Shown piece by piece: positions 21,750 to 31,497 of a stretch of DNA of 64,000 nt (its first letter is position 1; the number at the start of each line of letters is the position of its first letter). The DNA lies in NCBI GenBank assembly GCA_032718475.1, contig JAUCBJ010007687.1:1-64000 (forward strand), in the 5' to 3' direction. The DNA comes from Nemertoderma westbladi (lineage: Eukaryota > Xenacoelomorpha > Nemertodermatida > Nemertodermatidae). The notes below the pieces were generated by a model. It did not search any database, was not told the origin of the DNA, and saw only the letters and a program-made list of their open reading frames with translations. Made by a program: the position numbers and the translations under genes.

Positions 21750-22448
21750 TTAGGAGTTTACAAATAGATTTCCACGTACCTGTACACCGTAGTAAGGACA
21801 GCGGTAGAATTCCATTGTCTTTATATGTGAACATTGAGGGTAGTACCCTTATGTGTCACATAGGAGCGGGATTTGTAGGTATAAGAAATGGAATTCTACT
21901 TGGAACTCACAATATTGAGACATTTTCGAAATTTTAGACAATCCATTTGGATTTGAAAAATTTTTAAAATTTTCTCCAGTGAATAGATTTCAGGGTACAG
22001 TCGGGTGGAACTTAAAATTAGAGAAACAAGAGAGGAAGACTTGCGAGCCTTTCTTAAAATTTTTAATTAAATTTTACACGGTCTTGTTTCAATAAGTTAC
22101 GTCAAAATAGACTCCCCTATATTTATTACTAATTCTTGATTGCTTATTTTCTGATAATAGTTTGGGATCAAAAGGTGAGTATTTTAGACTCACGGCCAGT
22201 TTAGCCCAAATTCGTTTTTATTTCGGCAAAAATTTTAGATAAGAAGCAGCGTGTCATTAAAGAAACCCTAGATCTTAGGCTATGGGTAGGAGGTTAGAGC
22301 GTTGTCGAGCCCAAAGGGCAGACGAAACTCTCACGTCTCCTCACAACTAACTACAAACTCTGTTGTATTCCCTCTAGTAGTAATGATTATGTAACTACAC
22401 CCTAATTATGGAGAAAGGGATACAAGGAGAGCCGAGATGGGGATATGA
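21750..22448 (+). other. Region between BEL1 pol and the 3' ORF
   Basis: Mostly non-coding. It holds motif copy 5 at 22032 and a pyrimidine-rich CCCTCTAG at about 22370-22377 that could be a splice acceptor for a spliced 3' ORF message. A 111-codon frame from an ATG at 22408 overlaps the start of the 3' ORF in another phase; only its first part lies outside that ORF. Confidence 0.5.
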
Positions 22449-22595
22449 TATCCAAGAGGAGGCAGCAGCGCCATTCGAAAGATTTGGAGCCAAGGATTAT
22501 ACTATATTTGGTATAAAGGAATTATCAGAAAGTACAGCGAAGCTCGCAAAGACAGCAATGCCTTTACTCGAGCAGGATTTAGCATATTTCGAGAC

Positions 22596-24110
22596 GTGTA
22601 TCTTCGCTGTGCGGGATCTCTTATCGAAAGACCATCTATGTTTACATTGTTACCCTATGAAGGAGAACGTATTGTGGAAATTACGGATGAATCACGGCAG
22701 ACGCGCGCACCTATCGGTCACCTCGGTGATGATTTCAACGTAACTACTACGATCGCCGACGATCCTTTAGAGGAACTTCTTGAGATAGAAAGGAACCTCC
22801 CGAAGAAATCTCAGACGGAGATTCGACAACTTGAAGCAACAGATGCTATAGTTTGCATACAACCTTCAGAAACCTACCAACCCATAGACCCAGATGATTA
22901 CGATTATAGTGTGGGAGGAAGCGCTCGACCGATTGGAGATCTTATATACGAACGAGTGTGGTACCCTGCTAATACGATGTGTAGTAAATGTGGCGTCGCT
23001 GGACATCATATGGCAAAGTGCAGTGGAAAGCACATTACTACGACTCAGCTAATCTGTGGATGGTGTGGGGATCAAGGGTCTCATACCTTTTATACTTGCT
23101 GGAGATTTATGGCTCAGTGTACTTACTGCAATATAAAGGGACATCGAGCATCTGAATGCCAACTGAGAGATATACCTTATGAACACGAATCTGTAAAACT
23201 TGTGAGGAAGTTATTTGATGAGTGGGAAGATTTAGCCGATGAACATGTATCAGCACAAAGAAGACGGTTTCCGATGAGAGCGCATCTCGGATTTTGGGCG
23301 GTAAATCCTCAAACGATGATGTCGGAAGGATATATCTCCGCTATGCCCCAATATGACGAACTTATCGAGGTTGTTGATATTTTGCCCCACGACAGCGGAT
23401 TCCGAGTGGTGCGCGAGTATCTGTTACAGATTCACCCGGATAACAAAAACACGTGGAATTTTCAGAAAGTCGTAAATCGTATCACGTATGGTGAATTTGA
23501 TCGTTTCCGAACCGAAAAGCGGAATAAAGGAGCTTGGTTAACCGTCGCATGGGCGTACCGAGCCGCGTTTTACCACAAACGTATACGAGCGAGCGTATTC
23601 GAGGAAGAAGAGGTCCTAGAGGCGACGAATATACCAGCCACTCCGGTTGCGCCGTCTGCACGTCACCCTCGGGAGGACGGGCAGGGTAGGATCATACGGG
23701 TCCAGAAGGTGGGCCAACAATTAAAGAAAATTATTAATGTAGAAGAACGCAAGGGAGTTGAGCCGACCATTCGAGTTACTCGGGATACGGTATCACTTCC
23801 AAGAGAACCAGTAGGAGGATCGGGACATACACCAGCTGATCAACAGGGGGCGCAAGCTACTCTTGGGTCTGCGTCGTCCGCTTCTCACGCGTTCCCAGAC
23901 GTTCTACCAACTGTAGCGACAACTGATCGGTCACGAGGAATTGGTCGAGGTTTTGGGATGCCAAATAGACGAATTTGCGAGGAAATAGTTGCACCGTCTC
24001 TCAACGTCCCAAGTAAACCAGTGACTCGCCCCATTAGTCCCATATCGCGAGCAAAGTCACCTGTGCGCAGTTTTCGAGGACGCGGCAGGGCTCGATCAAC
24101 TAAGCGATAA
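22596..24110 (+). CDS. BEL1 extra 3' ORF: three-CCHC zinc-knuckle protein
   Basis: A 504-residue protein from its first Met. The same frame is open back to 22450 with protein-like composition, so the true start is probably upstream, by splicing or a frameshift from the ATG at 22408. Three zinc knuckles are clustered: C129-x2-C-x4-H-x4-C142, C154-x2-C-x5-H-x4-C168 and C175-x2-C-x4-H-x4-C188. A middle region (about 195-350) has a folded, aromatic-rich composition. The C terminus is Ser/Pro/Arg-rich and basic, suggesting nucleic-acid binding. The ORF lies between integrase and 3' LTR, where retroviruses carry env, but I see no signal peptide, furin site or membrane segment, so it is not envelope-like. 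A weak resemblance to the broken 3' ORF of BEL2 (RFP followed by a hydrophobic stretch and N-x-T or N-P) suggests a shared accessory gene. Function unknown; RNA binding is likely from the knuckles. Confidence 0.85.
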   Translation: MYLRCAGSLIERPSMFTLLPYEGERIVEITDESRQTRAPIGHLGDDFNVTTTIADDPLEELLEIERNLPKKSQTEIRQLEATDAIVCIQPSETYQPIDPDDYDYSVGGSARPIGDLIYERVWYPANTMCSKCGVAGHHMAKCSGKHITTTQLICGWCGDQGSHTFYTCWRFMAQCTYCNIKGHRASECQLRDIPYEHESVKLVRKLFDEWEDLADEHVSAQRRRFPMRAHLGFWAVNPQTMMSEGYISAMPQYDELIEVVDILPHDSGFRVVREYLLQIHPDNKNTWNFQKVVNRITYGEFDRFRTEKRNKGAWLTVAWAYRAAFYHKRIRASVFEEEEVLEATNIPATPVAPSARHPREDGQGRIIRVQKVGQQLKKIINVEERKGVEPTIRVTRDTVSLPREPVGGSGHTPADQQGAQATLGSASSASHAFPDVLPTVATTDRSRGIGRGFGMPNRRICEEIVAPSLNVPSKPVTRPISPISRAKSPVRSFRGRGRARSTKR

Positions 24111-24705
24111 AAGGGAGGGCAAGGGTGGACGGAAGACTCGTGGGCCTTTCTTATGATTTGTGATTTATTTTGAATTATATGTTTTATATTTAGAAAACTT
24201 ATGCAATTTGTATTGTTCCGAATTTATGAAATTTAGAAAGTTTAGAAGGAACTTATATTTGAAAGATTTATGTTTCATATTTGAGATGCAAAGGTTTATA
24301 TTATTCTAAACTTATGCAGTTTATATCTATATTTAGTAAGACTACCCAAAAGAGAGTTTATATTTGTAAGAATTTATATTTATATTTGTAATTATTCCAA
24401 ACTTATGCAATCTACATTTAGGTACGAAAGTATTTGTAATTACTTGAATTTATGCAATATCTGAGATGCAATAGATTTATATTGGTGAATTTAATTTAGA
24501 TTTATATTGTACTTACTTGTAAAGCCTTAAATACGTAAAGTTTAAATTTGTAATTATTTTGTATCGAATCATTACGTAGAAAGGAAGTATTGTTTGAAAT
24601 TTAATTGTAAATATGTAAGTACGCCCTAAGTATTCTATAGTTTGATTGATTATTGGTGAAAACCGTATATTTTATGGACAATAATATCCTGTTTTCATGG
24701 AGCGG
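24111..24705 (+). other. AT-rich tail of BEL1 with polypurine tract
   Basis: No ORF. It starts with motif copy 6 (24130) right after the 3' ORF stop. It then has degenerate AT-rich repeats built on TTTATAT and AAACTTATGCA-like words (24170-24500). It ends with GGAGCGG (24699-24705) abutting the 3' LTR, the expected polypurine tract position. The same GGAGCGG precedes the 3' LTR of BEL2. Confidence 0.65.
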
Positions 24706-24828
24706 TATAGAATTATATTCCCTAAATGCCGTGGATTTTCAAAATTTTATTTTATTCGAATTAACTTTGTAAAGATTGCTTTGAGTTCTCATTCGTATTG
24801 GTTCTATCTATTATGCATCTATCGGTCA

Positions 24829-24907
24829 GGTGGTTCAGTAGCTCAGTTGGTAGAGCGTTGGAAATTATAAGTGTAGTAGGTATCGAGTTCGAATCCTAGT
24901 AAGTGCG
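24829..24907 (+). repeat. tRNA-like sequence (SINE-like) inside the BEL1 3' LTR
   Basis: Second copy of the sequence at 10211-10289, with identical A-box and B-box words. The stems outside the D arm do not pair, so it is not a working tRNA. Confidence 0.75.
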
Positions 24908-26125
24908 AATTATTTTTTGTGCAGAATTTCAACTCATTTAAATTAACCGCTACAAATTAATTGCATTTGTCTGTACCAATAAGGCTGTAGTTATTTGATT
25001 GTAACCAATGTCGTGCAAGTTATATATTAGCTGGACCAATAAGCTATCTTTAAAACCTTGTTAGAACCCATAGAACAATCGAGAATTTTCTCGATTGATT
25101 GCAGCACAAATTTAGTATATAAAGGTGCGATTTCGTTCATTAGTTATCTCAATCTCAATCAATCACTGCAATTTCCATCATTCGCTTTCTGTCTTATTTC
25201 AGATTACATTGTTTATTGTATAATAGTTATTATATGTTTGTAATAAAGTCAGAAATACTAGTCACATCTCTCAGCCTTTCTATCTGTTTTAATATGGTTT
25301 CACTACGGTGAACAAACTCAGGGACAGGATGGCCAGCTAGAGATCGGGCCGCAGCAATGAACGGGAACATCACGGGAATGTAGACGAGAGACAACCCGCA
25401 ATACCATCTTAGAGTTATTCGCCCATCGCCTGAAAGGTTAGACAGCGTTCGATCCTTGCTACCTAAGTGTAAGACCAAAGATCAAAGGTAGACGTAGTGA
25501 CACGCTGCAAGCCTAAAATTACATCATAGGGACTGTACTGTCTTGATTCAGGGAAAACCGCAGTAGACCTTCATATTCCTACGGGGGGGGGAGGAGAGAG
25601 AGCAGATACTAGTAAGCAGATAGGACGTAGGCACACCGGTACAAGGCATACACATTGGTTAGGGTGCAGCAAACTGTACGCTTAACTCTTGCTAAGTACA
25701 GGTGTGTGTGCGACTATTTGCCGTACAACGGTGTCTATTACATCAGAACTTGTAGGCTAGAGGGTTGCTGTGTTTTCACCTGAATTGGGATTGTACCGTT
25801 CAGGCGGTAGGGCAGTTTACGCTAGGCGCAAATAAATTGAGGCTATCAGGGATATAATAACATCTACCGTGTCCCCGCCAACGCCCTAATAGGAAGTTAC
25901 CCGGACTACCTGGGTGACTAAAATTCTAGATAGGAGCCAGGATAGCTATTAGTACCCGTACGCCTACAGTAGTAAACTAACACATCTCTTCTTAGTATCA
26001 GGGACCTGGTACCTAAAATTGCCGAATTCTGGGCGTAGTATTAACCTTATGCCTGAATTTGAGTCCTGGAAATACGCAAGAGGGGAAGGAACCTTATTAT
26101 TCGTGAGTATTGGACCTACAAGTTA

Positions 26126-27087
26126 TAAACGAGACTTAGAGTCAATGACCCCCCCCCACCTCTCCACAAACTCACATTAGTTATATTTAATTGTTTTCCT
26201 TTTATAGTCGCACATCAATATTTATTTTTATCGCATTTTATCTTATTTTACTTATCTACTTATTTTTCACTTGATCTACTTATTTTTATGTAACTTACAG
26301 TATAATCTCTTACCAATCGTTCGTATTTTTAAATAGACCCAAATGGTGCAACTGTTATTTCTTAAATAATCCAATTCATATGCAATATTTTATTTTAATT
26401 AAATCCATCAGTTCTACATACCAAACTGTTTCTATACAACGATTTTATCGAATATTTTAATTTTATTTTATATTTTATTTTAACCCTTAAAGCTTAAACT
26501 GTGTACTTATTTTCTCATCGTGTAGTGTTAGCTAATCCATGTAAATTTAAGTGTTCAAATGTCTTGATCTATTTTACATACCGTACTGTTTTTATAGCTA
26601 TGGATTATCTGATATTTTAAATTAATTTTATATTTTATTTTAACCCTTAAACTATCGATATTAGCCCTAACCGATATACTTGTATCCGATTTTATCGACT
26701 GATATGTAACTTTCGGTGTATACTCGTGATACTATATAGACTGTCATTTTATTGAATTTGTTTAGTAATTCTAATGTATATTTGTAATTTGCTGTGTATA
26801 CTCGTGATTTTATAGACGTCACTTCAACCCTTTAGCAAGCAAGACATTTTATTAGTAACCATTTTTATAAGAACACTATTTTAATTTAACTGCGTCCTTT
26901 TATGTTTCAATTGTTTTATATATGTTTTTGTCATTGTTTCGTAAACATGGTCGGTATTGGTCGCAGTACTTAATTACTTACCGGTACTGTTACAATTACT
27001 TTCAGTTGGACTTTCTTTTGGTGTGTACGGGTTCCATAAGCATTAGCTTTCTTATACCCAAACTATTAAACATTAAACATTAAACAT
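26126..27087 (+). mobile_element. 962-bp unidentified insertion with a (TTAAACA)n tail
   Basis: Present only in the 3' LTR, so it postdates BEL1 integration or is private to this copy. It begins near CGAGACTTAGAGTC with a C9 run, is very AT-rich, has no coding frame and ends with three CATTAAA units, the kind of microsatellite tail seen on CR1/L2-type LINEs and some SINEs. The flanks share only TAAA, which could be a short target duplication or part of the tail. Internally an 80-bp segment is duplicated with a 160-bp period (about 26411-26494 and 26573-26652), and a GTATACTCGTGAT word is duplicated near 26717 and 26792. Family not recognised. Confidence 0.75.
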
Positions 27088-27594
27088 TAAAATTAGAATA
27101 TTCGTAAAATGCACACCGTACCCAGTAATTATATATGTGAAGGAGCAAAACTGTTTTTGACCGATCAGAATTAACACACGCGCGTTAGAAATTATTTACA
27201 CCTCGAAATATATAAAATTAACTTAGTCCGTACTGTGCTTTGCCCGCTAGTTAGACATCTCCAAATCTGCTCTATACCTAGCTAGCGTCCCTTTGCCCAA
27301 CCATATAAATCACACCGCGGCAAAGTATACGAGCCCCTTAGTCCGTCAGTGAGTCAGCCTGATTTTAGGATTCGCTGCGCGGGATTTGTTTTATCGAAGT
27401 TTGTCTGCTCGTAGACTGTTTTCTGCCTCACCGGTTAAAAGAGATCGATACTGCAATATATTCGCTTACTTGGGGTTTACTGTTTTGGTGAGAAGGTCGG
27501 ATTTATGATTTGATTTACAAACTTTACAGTAGGATATTGCAGGTATTGTTACCGTCTCTTCCGATAGTAGGAATAGGCGTATCTCTCCAATTTA

Positions 27595-30409
27595 GTGGTT
27601 TATAAATTCGCCCGTGTTTGTTCTTTGTTTTGTGGTTTATAAATTCGCCCGTGTTTGTTCTTTGTTGTGTGGTTGATAAATTCGCCCGTGTTTGTTCTTT
27701 GTTTTGTGGTTTATAAATTCGCCCGTGTTTGTTCTTTGTTGTGTGGTTGATAAATTCGCCCGTGTTTGTTCTTTGTTGTGTGGTTTATAAATTCGCCCGT
27801 GTTTGTTCTTTGTTTTGTGGTTTATAAATTCGCCCGTGTTTGTTCTTTGTTTTGTGGTTTATAAATTCGCCCGTGTTTGTTCTTTGTTGTGTGGTTTATA
27901 AATTCGCCCGTGTTTGTTCTTTGTTGTGTGGTTTATAAATTCGCCCGTGTTTGTTCTTTGTTTTGTGGTTGATAAATTCGCCCGTGTTTGTTCTTTGTTG
28001 TGTGGTTTATAAATTCGCCCGTATTTGTTCTTTGTTTTGTGGTTGATAAATTCGCCCGTGTTTGTTCTTTGTTGTGTGGTTTATAAATTCGCCCGTGTTT
28101 GTTCTTTGTTTTGTGGTTTATAAATTCGCCCGTGTTTGTTCTTTGTTGTGTGGTTTATAAATTCGCCTGTGTTTGTTCTTTGTTGTGTGGTTTATAAATT
28201 CGCCCGTATTTGTTCTTTGTTTTGTGGTTTATAAATTCGCTCGTGTTTGTTCTTTGTTTTGTGGTTTATAAATTCGCCCGTGTTTGTTCTTTGTTGTGTG
28301 GTTTATAAATTCGCCCGTGTTTGTTCTTTGTTTTGTGGTTTATAAATTCGCCCGTGTTTGTTCTTTGTTTTGTGGTTTATAAATTCGCCCGTGTTTATTC
28401 TTTGTTTTGTGGTTTATAAATTCGCCCGTGTTTGTTCTTTGTTGTGTGGTTTATAAATTCGCCCGTGTTTGTTCTTTGTTTTGTGGTTGATAAATTCGCC
28501 CGTGGTTGTTCTTTGTTGTGTGGTTGATAAATTCGCCCGTGTTTATTCTTTGTTTTGTGGTTTATAAATTCGCCCGTGTTTGTTCTTTGTTTTGTGGTTT
28601 ATAAATTCTCCCGTGTTTGTTCTTTGTTGTGTGGTTAATAAATTCGCCCGTGTTTGTTCTTTGTTTTGTGGTTTATAAATTCGCCCGTGTTTGTTCTTTG
28701 TTGTGTGGTTTATAAATTCGCCCGTGTTTGTTCTTTGTTGTGTGGTTTATAAATTCGCCCGTGTTTGTTTTTTGTCTTGTGGTTTATAAATTCGCCAGTG
28801 TTTGTTCTTTGTTTTGTAGTTGATAAATTCGCCCGTGTTTGTTCTTTGTTGTGTGGTTTATAAATTCGCCCGTGTTTGTTCTTTGTTGTGTGGTTTATAA
28901 ATTCGCCCGTGTTTGTTCTTTGTTGTGTGGTTTATAAATTCGCCCGTGTTTGTTCTTTGTTGTGTGGTTTATAAATTCGCCCGTGTTTGTTCTTTGTTGT
29001 GTGGTTTATAAATTCGCCCGTGTTTGTTCTTTGTTTTGTGGTTTATAAATTCGCCCGTGTTTGTTCTTTGTTGTGTGGTTTATAAATTCGCCCGTGTTTG
29101 TTCTTTGTTGTGTGGTTTATAAATTCGCCCGTGTTTGTTCTTTGTTTTGTGGTTTATAAATTCGCCCGTGTTTGTTCTTTGTTGTGTGGTTTATAAATTC
29201 GCCCGTGTTTGTTCTTTGTTGTGTGGTTTATAAATTCGCCCGTGTTTGTTCTTTGTTGTGTGGTTTATAAATTCGCCCGTGTTTGTTCTTTGTTGTGTGG
29301 TTTATAAATTCGCCCGTGTTTGTTCTTTGTTGTGTGGTTTATAAATTCGCCCGTGTTTGTTCTTTGTTGTGTGGTTTATAAATTCGCCCGTGTTTGTTTT
29401 TTGTCTTGTGGTTTATAAATTCGCCAGTGTTTGTTCTTTGTTTTGTAGTTGATAAATTCGCCCGTGTTTGTTCTTTGTTGTGTGGTTTATAAATTCGCCC
29501 GTGTTTGTTCTTTGTTGTGTGGTTGATAAATTCGCCCGTGTTTATTCTTTGTTTTGTGGTTTATAAATTCGCCCGTGTTTGTTCTTTGTTTTGTGGTTTA
29601 TAAATTCTCCCGTGTTTGTTCTTTGTTGTGTGGTTAATAAATTCGCCCGTGTTTGTTCTTTGTTTTGTGGTTTATAAATTCGCCCGTGTTTGTTCTTTGT
29701 TGTGTGGTTTATAAATTCGCCCGTGTTTGTTCTTTGTTGTGTGGTTTATAAATTCGCCCGTGTTTGTTTTTTGTCTTGTGGTTTATAAATTCGCCAGTGT
29801 TTGTTCTTTGTTTTGTAGTTGATAAATTCGCCCGTGTTTGTTCTTTGTTGTGTGGTTTATAAATTCGCCCGTGTTTGTTCTTTGTTGTGTGGTTTATAAA
29901 TTCGCCCGTGTTTGTTCTTTGTTGTGTGGTTTATAAATTCGCCCGTGTTTGTTCTTTGTTTTGTGGTTGATAAATTCGCCCGTGGTTGTTCTTTGTTGTG
30001 TGGTTGATAAATTCGCCCGTGTTTATTCTTTGTTTTGTGGTTTATAAATTCGCCCGTGTTTGTTCTTTGTTTTGTGGTTTATAAATTCTCCCGTGTTTGT
30101 TCTTTGTTGTGTGGTTAATAAATTCGCCCGTGTTTGTTCTTTGTTTTGTGGTTTATAAATTCGCCCGTGTTTGTTCTTTGTTTTGTGGTTTATAAATTCG
30201 CCCGTGTTTGTTCTTTGTTTTGTGGTTTATAAATTCGCCCGTGTTTGTTCTTTGTTGTGTGGTTTGTAAATTCGCCCGTGTTTGTTCTTTGTTTTGTGTT
30301 TTATAAATTCGCCCGTGTTTGTTCTTTGTTTTGTGGTTTGTAAATTCGCCCGTGTTTGTTCTTTGTTGTGTGGTTTTTAAATTCGCCCGTGTTTGTTCTT
30401 TGTTGTGTG
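27595..30409 (+). repeat. 37-bp minisatellite array 2, about 76 units
   Basis: Same unit, same orientation and same variant sites as 1257-10087; it is the continuation of that array across BEL1. It has private variants absent or rare in array 1 (GTGTTTATTC, GTGGTTGTTC, AAATTCTCCCG, TTTTTTGTCTTG), and some recur as blocks (for example near 28767, 29396 and 29765), so it was homogenised separately. The last units decay (TTTGTAAA, TTTTTAAA) before the C tract. Confidence 0.97.
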
Positions 30410-30421
30410 CCCCCCCCCCCC
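30410..30421 (+). repeat. C12 homopolymer at the end of minisatellite array 2
   Basis: Twelve cytosines directly terminate the last unit. C or G runs also occur at other repeat edges in this window (51203 and 48348). Exact length may be affected by sequencing. Confidence 0.8.
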
Positions 30422-31497
30422 GTCTTAAAATTACAACCTAATATCCAAATTATAAAACTGTTTGGGTCTTTGGAAATTGAAGAGCAAGTAATATTAGGAA
30501 TTTATTTCCGACTATCTACGTACAATATCGACCTATTCTAGAGGTTGATTTCATTACTTTCACGCAATATTGTAAATACTAAGTTGTGACGAACTCCTAT
30601 TTAAAAAAAGTCGAGTGAAGTGGGGAGTGGTTAAACATTAGGGTTGAGCACAGTGTGTGGCACAGATTATGGTATTGACGAATGGGAGCCATGGGGAGGT
30701 ATATTGCGGACATACTTAAGGTATCAGGTAGTATTCCAGGTCAATCTTTTTCCTGGGCCGCTAGCGGAACGGTTAGAGCGTCAGACATCCATCTTGGAGG
30801 TCACCAGTTCGATCCCACCTGGATGTCATTGTCGATCTTGCCCGTGCCCAACCAAAGTGATAAAAATAGTCTACAATTCGTAGTCAGGTTCTTTTTTGCT
30901 GGACTGTATAATATCATAATGGCAACTGAGCATTATGAATAAGTTGTTAGTGTAGGCCCTAATATATTTATATACAACATAGGGCCTACGGTACATGCAC
31001 CATATTTTATAATGTAACATTAATCATCACCATAGTACTGTAATAGAATATTACATATTACATTACATATTAATAATACATATGATAATAACGTATTTAG
31101 GCACTTAAGCAATAGGCTGTAGGCAAACACGTTCGGTGTGATATTAACCTAGATGAATGGGAGTAAACAAACGTCTCCAGGGGAAAATAGACATAATTAT
31201 GTAAATTTATTTCTCAAAATTGCTAAGTTGTGTTAACTAATTTTTCCTCTACTGTATTTATAACATGTGGTACACCAACGAGACATCAGATTTGGAACTC
31301 GGTGTGAGTTTTGTGATAGATCGGTAGTCAAGCATAATTATGGGCCCCTAACACCAGAACTTTAGTGATATTGGTACATTTTTATACCACTGTATAATCG
31401 TATAATTTTTATACACGATAATTTAACATACAGTAGGAGATGCATACTAACTGTACAATAGCAACACACACATTGTTTTAAAACCCACAACCATTAC
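30422..31497. other. AT-rich intergenic region with one SINE-like sequence
   Basis: Apart from the tRNA-like sequence at 30755-30825, no feature is recognised. Two overlapping short open frames (30644-30883 and 30682-30942) only translate the SINE-like part. The right half would hold the 3' UTR of the minus-strand gene that ends at 31498; no exact AATAAA is seen close to its stop. Confidence 0.5.
30755..30825 (+). repeat. tRNA-derived SINE-like sequence
   Basis: An A-box-like TAGCGGAACGGTTAGAGCG (30762) and a B-box-like CAGTTCGATCCCA (30804) are spaced as in a tRNA head. Stem pairing is poor. It differs in sequence from the tRNA-like segment in the BEL1 LTRs, so it is another SINE family. 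I cannot define its tail. Confidence 0.6.

Larger units (their letters stand above)
13197..24149 (+). repeat. Six dispersed copies of a GGAAGACT-nG-nGnGCC motif in BEL1
   Basis: Copies at 13197-13222, 14951-14976, 15032-15057, 19540-19560, 22032-22052 and 24130-24149. The core is GAGGAAGACTTGCGAGCC with C/T changes. The first three continue CTACCGAAC-like, while the last three continue TTTCT. Copies 1 to 3 lie in gag in one reading phase, copy 4 lies in pol in another phase, and copies 5 and 6 are non-coding and bracket the 3' ORF. Conservation across frames and outside genes points to a nucleotide-level signal or repeated insertion. Its purine-rich left half resembles a polypurine tract, which is inference only. 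Confidence 0.8.
10088..27594 (+). mobile_element. BEL1: BEL/Pao LTR retrotransposon inserted in the 37-bp array
   Basis: The element runs from 5' LTR (10088-12267) through leader, gag, pol and an extra 3' ORF to 3' LTR (24706-27594). GTGGT stands immediately before it (10083-10087) and after it (27595-27599), a 5-bp target-site duplication as expected for BEL/Pao; the flanking minisatellite units are cut and rejoin in phase. Without later insertions both LTRs are 1927 bp and, by eye, differ at one base (A at 10756, G at 25374), which indicates recent insertion. GGAGCGG at 24699-24705 sits where a polypurine tract is expected. I could not identify a canonical tRNA primer-binding site after 12267. 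The LTR termini are TAT...TTA rather than TG...CA, which is odd, though both junctions and the target duplication agree on them. Confidence 0.9.
24706..27594 (+). repeat. BEL1 3' LTR (interrupted by a 962-bp insertion)
   Basis: Direct copy of the 5' LTR. It equals 1927 bp after removing the insertion at 26126-27087. It carries the same TATA box (25116), AATAAA (25242) and second TATA-like site. It ends in CAATTTA followed by the GTGGT target duplication and the resumed minisatellite. Confidence 0.9.

Noticed and set aside
22596-24110. Envelope gene of BEL1
   Set aside because: No signal peptide, furin site, fusion-peptide-like or membrane segment; zinc knuckles argue against it.
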